From NCBI GenBank assembly GCA_949361645.1, contig OX442423.1:6671505-6735504 (forward strand): a stretch of 64,000 nt of DNA, written 5' to 3'. This document shows positions 42,626 through 54,932 of this stretch, piece by piece. Under the pieces are notes generated by a model. It did no database searches. It saw only the letters and a program-made list of their open reading frames with translations, and was not told the origin of the DNA. Both the position numbers and the translations under genes were made by a program. The DNA comes from Spongilla lacustris. Taxonomy: Eukaryota > Porifera > Demospongiae > Spongillida > Spongillidae. How positions within the stretch are numbered: position 1 is the first letter of the stretch; each line of letters opens with the position of its first letter.

Positions 42626-44892
42626 AGGATAAAGAGATAACTAGTTACTAATTTATTAACTTTACCTATTGAGGCTGGAAAATAAGATTTCTCACGTGCT
42701 TTGCCAAAGAAGCAGGCACACAAACCGACGAGCAGCCAGCAGCAAAGGCAACAGGATACACAACATCCTGTCGTTATCACGAGAATAATCCACCAACTAA
42801 AGTCGTACGGTTTGACAAACGGAGAGACGGTAGGTGCTGGTTCGATAGTAGGTTTGACTAGCGAAGACGTGGAAAGTGCTGGTCCTGTATACCAGTGATA
42901 TTTGATACAAATCACACCCCTGCATGCCCTAATGTGTGATTCAATATTCTGTATAGTATACCAGTAAAGAATTTGATAGAGATATAGTATAAAGTTTCGT
43001 ACCTAAGTTATCTCGAATAGTTGTGTTTGGAAGTATTAACACTCTGCTGCTCAGAGTACTGACGGTAACCAAGAAAGTATACAGATAATCGTTCTCCGTG
43101 ACATTAACACAGCCCATTCTCGTAGATGATGACAGAAGGACGGTGCCTAAGTAGAATGGCTCGAGAGCTATACGAGTTCAGCATATATGGGGGGGGGGGG
43201 GGAATTATGTCTGCATGTGCCGAGTGGTATGCAGTCCATTTAAATACCTTGGCCTTGATCCGTGAGGTTGTATGCTTGGATGTTGAAGATAATCGTTCTC
43301 ACAAAGATTGGATCCTCAACGGAGAGGCACACCATTAACCAGTATGTAGCATCTTCCAGCTTCACGGTAACGTCTGTTTGATTGACCAACGTAACATGCA
43401 TGCATTACTGAATTCTGATGGTAAGTATGCATATCTAGTCCTATAATATAATTATAATTATAATTATTATAATGATATATTGTATGCACATGAAGCTTAC
43501 AATTGTTATTTATGATGTTCACTATCACACTTGGTGATTGACCAGCGGAGTAGTCACCATACGATTGGAAGATGTGTAAATTCAAAATTTTGTCATCCTT
43601 TGAGACGTTCACGTCAGTGATCCTGATTATCACTGGTACCCTTTGCTTGTCGGTGGGAAACAACACTGCCAGCTGTTCAACAACGTAGTCAACACCTTAA
43701 TTATCAAGTAAAAGGAACTTTGAAGCATATAAGGGTAGATAATACAGATATTTTTTTCAAATGGCAGCAAAATATAAGTATTGCATAAGTTTAATTAAGC
43801 ACACAAACATTGATGTATATATAATAATAATATTATATAATAATAATAAATGTACACCTGGTTGGATTAAAGTAGACAAATATGAAATATGGGACTAGAA
43901 ATTCATGCACGTGCACATAATATACACTGATAAGCATCCTTTTCAAAGACACACACATGCAACACTCTTAAAAATGTTAAAATATCCACAGGGTTACTTA
44001 TAATATGCTTTTGCCCTACTGATTATTTGTGTATACCTGCTTGGATCGAAGGTGAAGTGTAGGGTGTTAGGTCCTGCAGCATTAGGGTGAAATTGTACCC
44101 GACCTTCTGGTTGTTGTCCTTGACCACGTAGACCTCGATGGTGCCCACGTCTTCGTTAACTGTTACCGTTTGGTTCTCAAAACTCACCGTGAATGCTGCA
44201 CGCAAGGTGTAGGATATGGAATTTTTGTTGCTCAGTTTCGACCATGCATGCCTGCGTATATACATGCAAAACGTACGATAGATGCTGTCGATGGACATAA
44301 TAGAAACGCCCATCGATACGGTAACAGTGGTGTGCCCGCTGTCTGCTACGCTCAATACGATGAGGAAGCATTCTTGTCGTTCGCTCTCGTTTTTGTTAAA
44401 TATGCCAACATTTAGCTTTAATTATCGGAAGAGTCGGTGTACTTGAAGAAATGAAAACCAGTAGTGGCGAGTTGTTGAAATCGCTACCTGCACCGGAAGA
44501 ACAACATATATATCATTATAATACAATATAATGTACATAATGCGTTGTTCAAATACATCAAGCGTGCTTACTATCTGCCGGGTAGCATCCAGTCGGTAAA
44601 GTAAGCGAGTTTGAATTTTGTGAGTTATATTGAGTATAGGTCATTGGTGTGACCCTAAGTGTGATATTACTCGAAATTGTTCCGCCCGTCCATAAGACTG
44701 CGACGCTTATGTAGCCATCTAGCCGCGATCCACTGTAGTCATTTTCGGTCCATTGTACCGTTAGAGCTTCGAAGGATAGGCGAGACCGCGAGGCTCAATC
44801 GACCGTTTTGAAAAATTACATATTCACTCTGACTCACCGGAAACTTGAGGAAGAACTACCACTGCAAAGACAAGACCGCCCACAATGGACAT
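42530..44892 (-). pseudogene. Calx-beta-like membrane protein, copy B (frameshifted)
   Basis: The exons correspond to 44892..44838, 44793..44572, 44487..44037, 43695..43501, 43373..43248, 43167..43003, 42884..42666 and 42558..42530. All splice sites are kept. Exon 3 carries 4 extra bases (about 44417-44424, CTTTAATTATCGG instead of CTTTATCGG), so it is 451 nt instead of 447 and the frame is lost within the first Calx-beta-like region. Exon 4 is 9 nt longer, which keeps frame. The tail exon encodes a nine-residue end similar to copy A. Unless the 4 bp are an assembly error, this copy cannot make the full protein. Confidence 0.7.
42590..42624. repeat. G homopolymer in the last intron of copy B
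   Basis: About 34 G. On the gene strand it is a C-run just upstream of the TTTTTCAG acceptor. Confidence 0.85.
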
Positions 44893-45719
44893 TTTAAAAT
44901 TGCCCTACTTAGATTACCGCAGATAGTGCAGATATACATGTATATATATGAGGTAATAATACAAAATGCCCCACGTGATCCGCCCTGCGTCAAGCGATGT
45001 ACATGTATGACATCAAAAATCACATGAAATAAAAATTTAATGAGGTTAATTCAATTTATATGCTGTCCGCCATCTTGGTGCTCAAGAACGGTATGGGCAA
45101 TGGACCTTTTCATTTAAGGGCGCAAGGAATGCAATTAGTATTAATTACACGTAACGTCAACATCCGGAGTACGCGTGTGTTGGCTTAGTTGGCTTCAAAC
45201 TCTTTGAGATTTGAGGTAAGAATGATGAATGCAGTAAGGAGGATCCCTCCAGGTACATGCTGTGATCATGCTTCGCATTCTCGTTCAACGTTTCTGAAGG
45301 ATGGCGTCTAGTGAACGCATTAGCGAAAAACCCAGCCCTTCGGCTGAACTAACAAAAGACGAAGCATACCCGGAGCATAACTAAAATGAGTCCATTCCAT
45401 GGCATTCTAAAAGTGCGCACTGTCACACCTACGCAGGCAAATGGATATGATGGTAGATTCCAGGAAGCAATAGTGCTCTAACTGCTCTTCTTCTCACATA
45501 AAAAAGTATTCATGACAAGCTACCACTGTAACAAGGAACTGAAAAACGCACTCGGCGGATGTAATCCGGATGTAACGTCACTTGTAATTATGACGTCACG
45601 TTGACGCGCAAACATTCCAGGGCCTTTTAAGCATGGCATGGACTCTTGGAAACGAGGTGGTAGTATGGTAAAGGTGAGTTCTCTACATGTATTATTCCTA
45701 TTTCTTACATTTCCTGTAG

Positions 45720-45911
45720 GTATTTAGTACTGGTACTAAGGTTCTGTGGAAGAACATGAGAAACTCACATTGGATGGGAGGAAAAATGGATACAAAGTGG
45801 CAAGGTCCTTACGAAGTTGTCCAAAGTTTAAGCAAAGGACGTTACAAATTGAAGTCATCTAATATTTTGATAAAGGCTTACACAATAGCTTTTGCTGAAA
45901 GAGTTTCTTGA
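45720..45911 (+). pseudogene. Integrase C-terminal fragment, copy B
   Basis: Same 63-codon frame and TGA stop as in copy A (34514-34705), with the same intron-like GTGAGT...CTGTAG just upstream. Confidence 0.65.
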
Positions 45912-46079
45912 ACCAATAAAAGTGGGTATATGATTATTGCACAGTATGCTGCTATGTAGTGAAATAGTTAAACAATGTATTTTTCTTGTACTTAGAAGGG
46001 ACCCCAATCAATGACAGGAAACAGTTGAGTAGAATTCAGCAGTGTTCTGTCTGCCAGATGATGGTGACTGGGTGCAGCA

Positions 46080-46290
46080 GCTGGGGATGATGGTGGGTGA
46101 TGATGGCAATGGTGGTCAATATGATGGTGGCGATGATGGTGATGGTGATCATGATATTGATGGTAATGGTGATTATGATAGTGATCATGTTGATGGTGGT
46201 GATGATGGTGATCATGATGATGGTGGTGATATTGGCGATCATGATGATGGTGGTGATCATAAGGATGGTGGGTGGTGATGGTGTACGTGC
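46080..46290. repeat. GAT/GGT tract, copy B
   Basis: Homologous to 34870-35080, nearly identical. Confidence 0.85.
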
Positions 46291-47394
46291 AGATGTCACC
46301 AAAGGAGATGCATATGGTAATGAACCCTTAGATAGTGGTGTGTTGCAGAGGAAATCATTGTTTGTGATGCACATCATCAACAAGAAGAATTGTATTTACC
46401 GCAACTGTTATGTTTGTGATGCTCAGGAGCTGACTTATAACCATACATCTCATATCAACAGAGGGAATCATAAAGTCATCATTCGGTGCTTTTATTAGGA
46501 GAAATGTACTATTTAAGCTCAAATGGACCATTTATGGCAGGGTATGTATATATGAGGCCAGGGATCATTGTTATGACAATGGAAGTGTTGCAGTTGATAG
46601 ATTGCTCTTCTTGAATACTGATGAAGTAGTGTTAGTGATGGAGCATCACATAGATTCAATATTCTACCTATACCTGTTAGTACTGACATGGTTGGTAACA
46701 ATTCAAATGTGAATTGCTTGGCTTATTACTTCACCATGGAAACAATTTTTAATGCAAGGATCTCATGAGAATAGTAATATCATAGACTCCTATATATGGC
46801 AAAATTTCGAATCAAAGGAGATGGGAACTGTTTTATCAGAAGTATATTGCACAGCTTCAAATGGGGTCAAAAGATGACTATCAAGAGGTTCGTCTTCTAG
46901 TAACTTCTCATATGTCCCATAATTACTGACCATGCACGCTTACTAGACAATAATGTGATGATGAAAATGTACTCAATGCAAACAAGGATGCAGTGGATGG
47001 GTGCATTGACAACAGATATAGTGCAGCTGCTTCCACGCTTAGTACAACCATTTAACAGGGGCACCTATACCAGTGGAGCATCAGTATGTTATTAAATAGT
47101 TAGCATAACACATGGTACATCTCACGAAACCTACATCCGTGTTCAAAAGGAAAGCCCCACCCACATGACACCATGCAGATGATTTATTCAGATGGAATCA
47201 GCAAATATAAACACCAATATGAATGAATAATGAATTAAATTAAAAAATTTAAATTCGCCTAATAGGTCTAATAACTCCACACTGGTATCATAAAGAGTAG
47301 GATATACACTGTGGAATGTAGCATATTAATCGATTTACATCATACATGATTATGATACACGAATAAATAAAACACACTAACTACAAAGTTATGT

Positions 47395-47604
47395 TTAGGA
47401 ACTAGTACTACATGTATCACCCTCCTGGATGATATATCTTAAGAGGAGAGACCGGGCATTGGCCCGCACTAATGTTAAGTTCAGGCGGCCATACAAGTTA
47501 GAGACCAGCTTGGACTTGGGGGTGTTGGTCCTTGTGGCAAGGAGTGAAGCAAGTCTTGAGAAAGCTTGGACAGCTTCTCTGCCCCAAGCTCCATATGATT
47601 CCAA
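47395..47604 (-). pseudogene. Non-LTR retroelement tail, copy B
   Basis: The open frame reads ESYGAWGREAVQAFSRLASL, then ATRTNTPKSK, then YGRLNLTLVRANARSLL. This is the conserved C-terminal tail of a reverse-transcriptase-encoding element family. There is no polymerase domain next to it. Confidence 0.6.
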
Positions 47605-47900
47605 ATAAAATTAATTACATGCACAGATTAATGTTGACGACTGAATAAAACTGGGAAACTGTACTCATGTCAATACAGAGTTGTCTGAATTAAGTATGCA
47701 TGTTTTTATGTGTCAGTGTTGTAAGAGTTGGTTTATTGTGGGGAGTATTAAATATAACATTATATATTATTTCACCATAGGAAGCCATGCATGTAAGTAA
47801 CCTATTCTACTCTGTGAAGGCTTACACTCTAGACCGAGTACCACGTCAATTCTTTGTTTTGACGGGAACGCCAGACTAGCTTTGTATAATAAGCAACCGA

Positions 47901-48128
47901 TCATACATGGATAAAACATGGCTTCATTCCCATGCCAAAATAGCATGCCCAGAAGTTCCTAAGACCTAATTTTAAAATACGAAATGCAATTATGTACTTA
48001 CCTTTGCACGCGTTCTGCCGGCTGCCATCAGCGCTGTCATGGCAGGCAGAGATGTTCTTCACTTTGTCCGTCTCATTGGCTATATGACCAGGGTATTGTA
48101 GTACATGTGTAGTTCCAACATGATACAT
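47901..48128 (-). other. Conserved open frame of unknown identity, copy B
   Basis: Identical in wording to the copy A frame at 36688-36915, including the GTAAGT donor. Identity is unknown. Confidence 0.2.
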
Positions 48129-50104
48129 GCACGAAGGATTGCCCGGTCATATCTGCTATAGCAGTGAAGTAGTCAACCAACAATCTACCTGTCTTGGGTG
48201 GATAAAGTATCCCAGGGCAGGTTGAATCATCCTAGGATAATCTATCCCTTCGGATGAAAGGTTGGGGGGGGGGGGGGGGGGGGGGGTACACGTGTTTTAC
48301 TGTATAGTGGAGGATACGCGGTATATACTTCGAATGCATATAACGGGCGTATCTACTCTGGTACTCTTGTTATACACAATTAAATAGCTGTAGAACGCAC
48401 GATACACATCGTGTATAACGTGAGCGTACATTCTGCATACGCTTGTTATACACAACGATTGTACATGTATAACGCGTGAGACATTAAGCGGAAAACGAGT
48501 GTACGCATACAGGTGTGATCACTATGAAATCACGGCAGCTAGCAACTTCCACTCATTTACAGCGGTCTTCAAAGAAGCTAAGATTTATAATATCAGTATC
48601 GATTCGCTGGACTGCTGCTAGTGCAATGGACTTCCTCATCGAAGTTTTTGTACTTGTGTGGGTCGCTATATATACCGTATTGGTCCGTATAATGATAGGT
48701 AAGTAAGATACATGTAACTATTGTATATTGACCGTTGTATTTCGTGCTTTGTAGCGTGGAAAACTGCGCTATAGAGCTTATACCCGATATATATAAGAGA
48801 GTGCACAGGTAAGACAAAGGTTTGGATCCTTTATCGTTAACAGGCTGTATACTGTATTCATTTTGATATCACACAACTGACACAAGATAACTTGCAATAT
48901 TAATGATATGGTTATGGGACAATATGCGGTGATAAACGGAAGGCATCGGAAGGCATACATAAAAAACTGTGCTCAAGCATTACGGAGTTATACTGGTTGA
49001 TTATAGCTATATAATTGCAATACACTATAGCTCAAGAAGTGCCACATTTTGTGGAGTCAGGCTATAAATGTTATCTGAATAAATAAAAATGGGTAGTAAT
49101 TGGAATTAGAAGGCAATTGTAGTGTAATCAATGGTTGAAGGATGAAATATATATCACACTACACTGACTACAGTATGTATTGGGCTATGACATCATCATT
49201 TCAACCCTTGTTTCTTACAAAATAAATGTACACCTGTGAAACTGAAAGGCTGTGGAAATAGGTTGCTTTGTCTAGGATAGAACCTTCATAAACAATTATT
49301 ATCTAGTACTGTTAACGGCAGAAGCGCAAGGTTTCATTTCATTACATGCAGTGAGACACCTTTTCATTATTTTAGAGGCAGGCACACTCCCGCACTGGCC
49401 GAGAAGTCTTCAGAAGTTGATTGATCCTCACATCCTTCACCTTGAATCGAGAAGGTTTCATTGCTAATTGCTACACTAGACAGTGGCATGCATGCAGATG
49501 ACCGACATTGCAAACTATATAGCAGTTGCAAATTCATTGTTGTATGCACAAATATAACCGTGTAAATTTTTGACGATTCCCGGTTAAGTAGCTGAAAAAA
49601 CTGACGGTTCGGTGATTCACAAACAACATTACGTCATGCATCTTTTCTGGCGGTCACGGACACGGTCAGGCCAACCGTACCGGCTGATTTGCCGGTTTTC
49701 ACGGTTGACGGGCAAACCGCGGCATCACTGCCCAAAAGTGTTGATTTAAGGCTTCAAAGTTTTTGGGTTCCTCGTCGGGGTCTGCGGCGGAGCCCTTAGC
49801 TAAGTGTTACAAGAAGTTTCGTTCACAGTCTCACTTACGTGTAATCACAATATACATGTATATGCCTCGACGCGGCGCTGTCCCAAAAAATTCTATTCCT
49901 GCGACGCAATGCGATTCGATATCGCAGCGATAAACCACACCTACACCACGCCCGATACTCAGCAATTGTCATGATTGCCGAGTCCAATCAAATTAATCAA
50001 ATTGTTGTCTATCAAATTAATTAAATCTTATCAAGGTATACAAGCCAAACGTGGAAAAATCGCAATGCATGTATTATACAATAAGCTAGGAATTAATGAA
50101 CTAT

Positions 50105-51646
50105 CACTGTGCAAAAAGTTTGTTATACGATAGTGTATATTTATGCGTATATTTGAGGAATGCGCAAAATATAACCTGTGTAGTATATTTGAAGTGTACG
50201 ACCGCGTATATTTGAGAATACGCAAGTGTCAAATACGTCACCGTTTATATAAGCACACCTTCAAAATATACGATAGTGTATTCTTAAGAGTATATTTGAA
50301 TATACTATAGTGAGTTATACTACTGCGTATATTTCATTCCATAAAATCCCACTGTTTACATAAGTATACCACAGAATTAATTCATGAGTGGTCAGACCCG
50401 TACCCGGACCCGAAGGTGTGTAGGCATCGAAGTCTGGGAAGGAGTGCTACTTTGCTTCTATTAATGCTGCTGGACGTCAAAGGTTAGCTATATCTGCTTG
50501 GTGTACCCGTATATACGGCGGTAAATTTTGTGAGCGGTAGGCCGGGCCCATGGTGCATGGCTATGGCCTATGCTAACTCGCCAGTTGAGTTTGGTCATGC
50601 ATGATCACATAGGATCCCTGTAAATGCTACAATGGAAGCAGTAGAATGCCTACACAGTAGACCTCTATTGGACCCCTGTACAAATGTTTGTGTAGTACGA
50701 TACAAAAGTGCTCCGATTAGAAATGTGGTTAACTAACCGTGCATGTGATTTGTAGATTTTAGGCGGGCTATTTCATGGTCGTGTTGCTTTTGGTATGAAC
50801 AGACAGAAGGACTGTAAGAATCGCGCTGAGATCAGGGTTTTGATCGTTAAATGGCAATAGTTCGTCTTTCCAGAGTGTACAAGTTACCGGTATTATGTGT
50901 TGTAGTTGCTAAAGAATGAATTCACCTTTCTCTATTTGCACTAGGTTGGCAAGTGTCCTAAGTGTTCCCGTTCGGTTGAAGAACCGAAATGATAGAACAA
51001 CAGGCACAATGGAGCGCGATATAAAAAGGTATAGGCCTATTCATTTGTTGTGTTTTGCTAAGGTTTTTTTTTAACTTGCAGACTCCGACCGGACGGTACG
51101 GTAAGTGTTAACCCGCACTGTTCCATTGTTTTAAGTCAAACATCGGAGATAGGAGACAAGAAAGGTAAGCATATCACTTACCCGATAATGTATCTGTTGC
51201 TCTATATATATATAAACAGAACGAGGATATGATATGTGGTGAGTGAAATATATTTTTTTACGATCTGAATTTCTTGTTCGTATTCTGTACAGGTGCCTTG
51301 GATCGAATATATGCAGATTGCCGCCTCGGACTGTTAGTTTGTTGTTTTGTTGTACATGTGCAAAATGATTAAAATTTTAAATTGACTAAACTGGATCGGG
51401 AACGAGGGGTGGGAGTGGTAGGAGGATAATATACGGAATATAAAGCACTTAGTATACGGTGACCGACAACGTAGCCACAAAGTGAATTCAACGGTTTGCT
51501 AAGCAACCACAAATGTCGCGTGATCGGTTATATTTGAATATACGCACCTGCGTATATGGTTCTATACGCTGGCGTGTATATTTAAGGTGTATATTCAAAT
51601 ATACGCTATAGAATACGCTATCGTATAACAAAGTTTTTGCACAGTG
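50105..51646. mobile_element. Non-autonomous CACTA/EnSpm-like element, 1542 bp
   Basis: The ends are CACTGTGCAAAAAGTTTGTT and its near-perfect inverted match, with homology continuing through ATACGATAG(T/C)GTAT. A 3-bp TAT target duplication flanks it (50102-50104 and 51647-51649). Copies A and B have the uninterrupted site GAACTATAACACATGG, which proves the borders. CACT(A/G) ends with a 3-bp duplication are the CACTA signature. Subterminal GTATATTTGAATATAC-type motifs repeat near both ends. No transposase is seen inside. Confidence 0.82.
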
Positions 51647-51649
51647 TAT

Positions 51650-52454
51650 AACACATGGAATAACTGACATGTTATTCAGGTACAATAGTTTGGTCAATGC
51701 ACTATCAACATTTCTGTCAATGGTACATGTAGATCCATGAATATCACCATCATGCATGTTTTACTAGATCCAATAAATCTTACAACATGAGGATATAGCT
51801 GTTTGTGGACCTTTCATTCTTGGGATAGCTGCTTCTTCCCCCATGTAAAAGCAGGTATTTCTAAATTTGCTCCATTTCAAAATAACATCATCAGTGATAG
51901 TGATGTCACGGTCAGCAAGTACTGTCATAGATATTATACTTATCTAAGTATAATATCTATGGTACAACATTGATTTCTCCATCTGATTCATTCATGTTCA
52001 CTATACCATCATTCCCACCTGTCTCCTTGTCATTCTGTTCACCACCATCATTCCGATCACCATCTTCTATAACTTCCAATCAGAGTCTCTTCTGAAGTTC
52101 AGATAAACGCTTGGTCCTCTTCTTCTTCTTTCTTTCCTGCAATCTTGCAATATCGCTGCTGAAGGAATTCCCTGTAAGTTTATGTGCCGTGGGAAACACA
52201 CTACGAACGATCAGGGTACAAGGGACTTCTATATAATTAAGCAATCTTATTATAATCATTCTCAACTTACCTAATACAAAATGTTCGTTACATATTCTTG
52301 CACCGATTCCGAGAATCCACTTCTCTCGTCGAACCGCCGCTATCCATCGAGCCCTTTTCTCGACGATCCGATAGGTTGTAAAGCTTAAAAAACGAAGCAC
52401 AAGTTTCTTGCCAACCTAATTACTGCAACCAACGACAACGCAGTGATTCATCAT
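51650..52454 (-). pseudogene. THAP / DDE_Tnp_4-type transposase remnant, copy C
   Basis: The THAP exon (52454..52271) reads MMNHCVVVGCSN followed by TAG, then an open VGKKLVLRFLSF and the RARW...RICNEHFVLG part. It carries the same stop as copy B. The hairpin at about 51928-51963 is perfect here (ATAGATATTATACTTA and its complement). Confidence 0.6.
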
Positions 52455-52832
52455 GACGCCTTTAGACACGATACCAAGATTTGTTGTCCACGTGCATACC
52501 CCACCATACAGTAGAACCTTTCCCACCAGTGGGTGTGGTCTATCGTGACCTTAATTCACACCTTTCTGTGGTATACACACCAGTGAATGTTTTGGAAGTG
52601 CAATAAGCAGCCTGTGAATAAATGTCGTTACCACGGATATATATAGTTTAATCGCTTTACTGAGCAATGATTAAATTGCTAATTCCCGGAAGAGTGTTTT
52701 CCTTTGAAATCGAAGCCGCCCGGATCAGGTGACTCCCGGTCGCTGTATATATCCCAGGATACAGTGACCGGGGGTGGGATAGGGTGACCCTGGTGTTAGT
52801 AATCTATTGTATTAAAACTTACCTGGTCCGGT

Positions 52833-52885
52833 ACCCTAACCCTAACCCTTGTAAACTAACCTTATAACCCTAACCCTAACCCTAA
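52833..52885. repeat. Interstitial telomere-like repeat, copy C
   Basis: CCCTAA blocks as in copy B, but two units shorter. Confidence 0.85.
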
Positions 52886-53202
52886 GCGGCTTCGCTTGAA
52901 TCCAGCTTATGGGCGCCCGCAAATCACGAAATTGGGTGAAAGTCGTATCTGTGTAACCGCCCTTATGGGCGCCAGCTAATTACGATAGAGGGTGAATCAA
53001 GCTCCGCTGACAATTAGAAATTATGCATTTAGATATCTGCAGCTCACTGTTTTGCTGTCTTATACGGACCATAGTGTAATGAATATTCATTGTATAAGCG
53101 TAAACTAAACCTACATATATTGCCATAAGAGATTATGATCGGAAATATAACGAAGGGAGTCACCGTATCTCGTATGGGTCATCGTATCCAAGGATGGTAT
53201 GA

Positions 53203-53230
53203 CCCCCCCCCCCCCCCCCCCCCCCCCCCC
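53203..53230. repeat. C homopolymer, copy C
   Basis: A run of about 28 C. Confidence 0.85.
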
Positions 53231-54030
53231 TGGTCATTGTATCTTAGGATCCAGTGACCCGGGATCCTAGGATACCATGGGGTCACAGAAAAGCTGGAGG
53301 AAGGGCTCAGATGGTATGAACTGGAGGAAGGGCTCATTTGTGCAACTATGGCCTTGTCTTTTTTAATCTTTTTTCTAGGCATTTAGTAGCTGGACCATGT
53401 GTTTGGTTTCCATACTGTGTGTGAGCCCAACCTTGGTAGAGATTAATCCCATACCCACTGTGGTCTTCAATATAGCATAGTTGTAGACCTTAATTATAGC
53501 ATAGTAGTTTATAACTGTTGTCTGCTTGCGTTCCACAGCATTCCATTATTGTTTTTGCTGTTATAAATCAGTGCAAGAAATTATACAGGGTACATGTATT
53601 GGTATTGAATAATACTGATCAGTGACTTCCGTGTTACATTTTCTTAGCCTTGTCTTGGCCTGTCAATGTTTTGCTCATTACCAATAAATTTGCTTACAGT
53701 TTCTCTCCCCGCCCCTCCCCCCACCCTCCCCCAATTCTGCATGCTTATAGTTTCTCAGAATAGTCCATAGGAATCCTCAATCTGCCTACAGCAATTTCTC
53801 TGAATCTATGAATATTTCCATATTCATCTATAGTGGGAACATGTACATGTAGCATATACATATAGGAGCAGTGATATTCATTTTGTTGTTACAGTGCAGT
53901 ACAGTGTTCTGTGGCGTTAAATAATTAGTCCTCATGTGAACTAAACGATAAGGTCCTTGGAGCACCACCTCTGCCATATATTGATGGGTGTAAACTGGGG
54001 GACCTTGTGATTGGTCGAATACAAATACTT

Positions 54031-54058
54031 GGGGGGGGGGGGGGGGGGGGGGGGGGGG
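54031..54058. repeat. G homopolymer, copy C
   Basis: About 28 G. The same site has about 10 G in copy B and about 22 G in copy A. Confidence 0.85.
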
Positions 54059-54932
54059 TTCTAACAGCTAAAGATGACCTGCTGGCAAAATAAAATCAAT
54101 TTAATGGTTAATTAATATTGATAAAAGTCTCAAGACCCATATTCATTTCAATCAAACATGATTTCTCCCTCCCTCTGTCATTCATGTTCATGATCATAAT
54201 CTGTCCCAGCTTTACATTAGATGTTCATATGGTGTAAGAACTACATGTATGTCCAACTCCATACAAATAATAACCATGTGAACAAACTGTGTTTTCATAT
54301 TGTCCATCTTCGCATTACAAGTTAGTGCTACTTTGGTGACCATATGAGTTCGTTAGCGTTCATATTGGATATAGTCAATTGGTGTATTTTTTAACCCTGA
54401 GTGAATTGTTATTCACACCCACATGCATAAACAACTTCCTTTGTAAGGAAATTCATATGATTTGCGTCAAGAGAAATGCCAAATTACATGTAAAAAGGGT
54501 GACGAACACATAAACAGTGGGATTACTGGTATGCTGGACAATCATTCAGCCCTGCTAGCAAGTCCTTTATGTGAAAAGTACCTTACTGCACAGAGGGAAT
54601 TGACCTGATCCGATGCTTGTTGCATTTGTTTCGACAGTTCCTGGCCCAACTAAAATACCTCTTACTTTTAAGTCATGCATATGTTCGGCACATCAATGAT
54701 GTTTGTTTGATGCATGGTGATGTATTTTCTTATACACAGTACATGAGAGGCATAAAGGGGATCAATACAGGTAAATAGCATGTGGAAATGGGCTCTATGA
54801 TTCTGGCCTACTGCTGAGCAATTTTGTACTCTTCCAACTTTAGTACCTCAATAACACCGCATCTCCACCTGAAATTAGATAGAGAACATGTGTACATGAC
54901 AGTTAGTCATACAGTATTTCTTACTCGTTGTA

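Larger units (their letters stand above)
38806..49986. repeat. Tandem segment copy B (about 11.2 kb)
   Basis: Same order as copy A. From 38812 to about 42700 it shares small variants, a hairpin and a deletion with copy C. Beyond about 43100 it follows copy A closely. Each junction between units holds a short AATTAATCAAATTGTTGTC filler. Confidence 0.93.
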
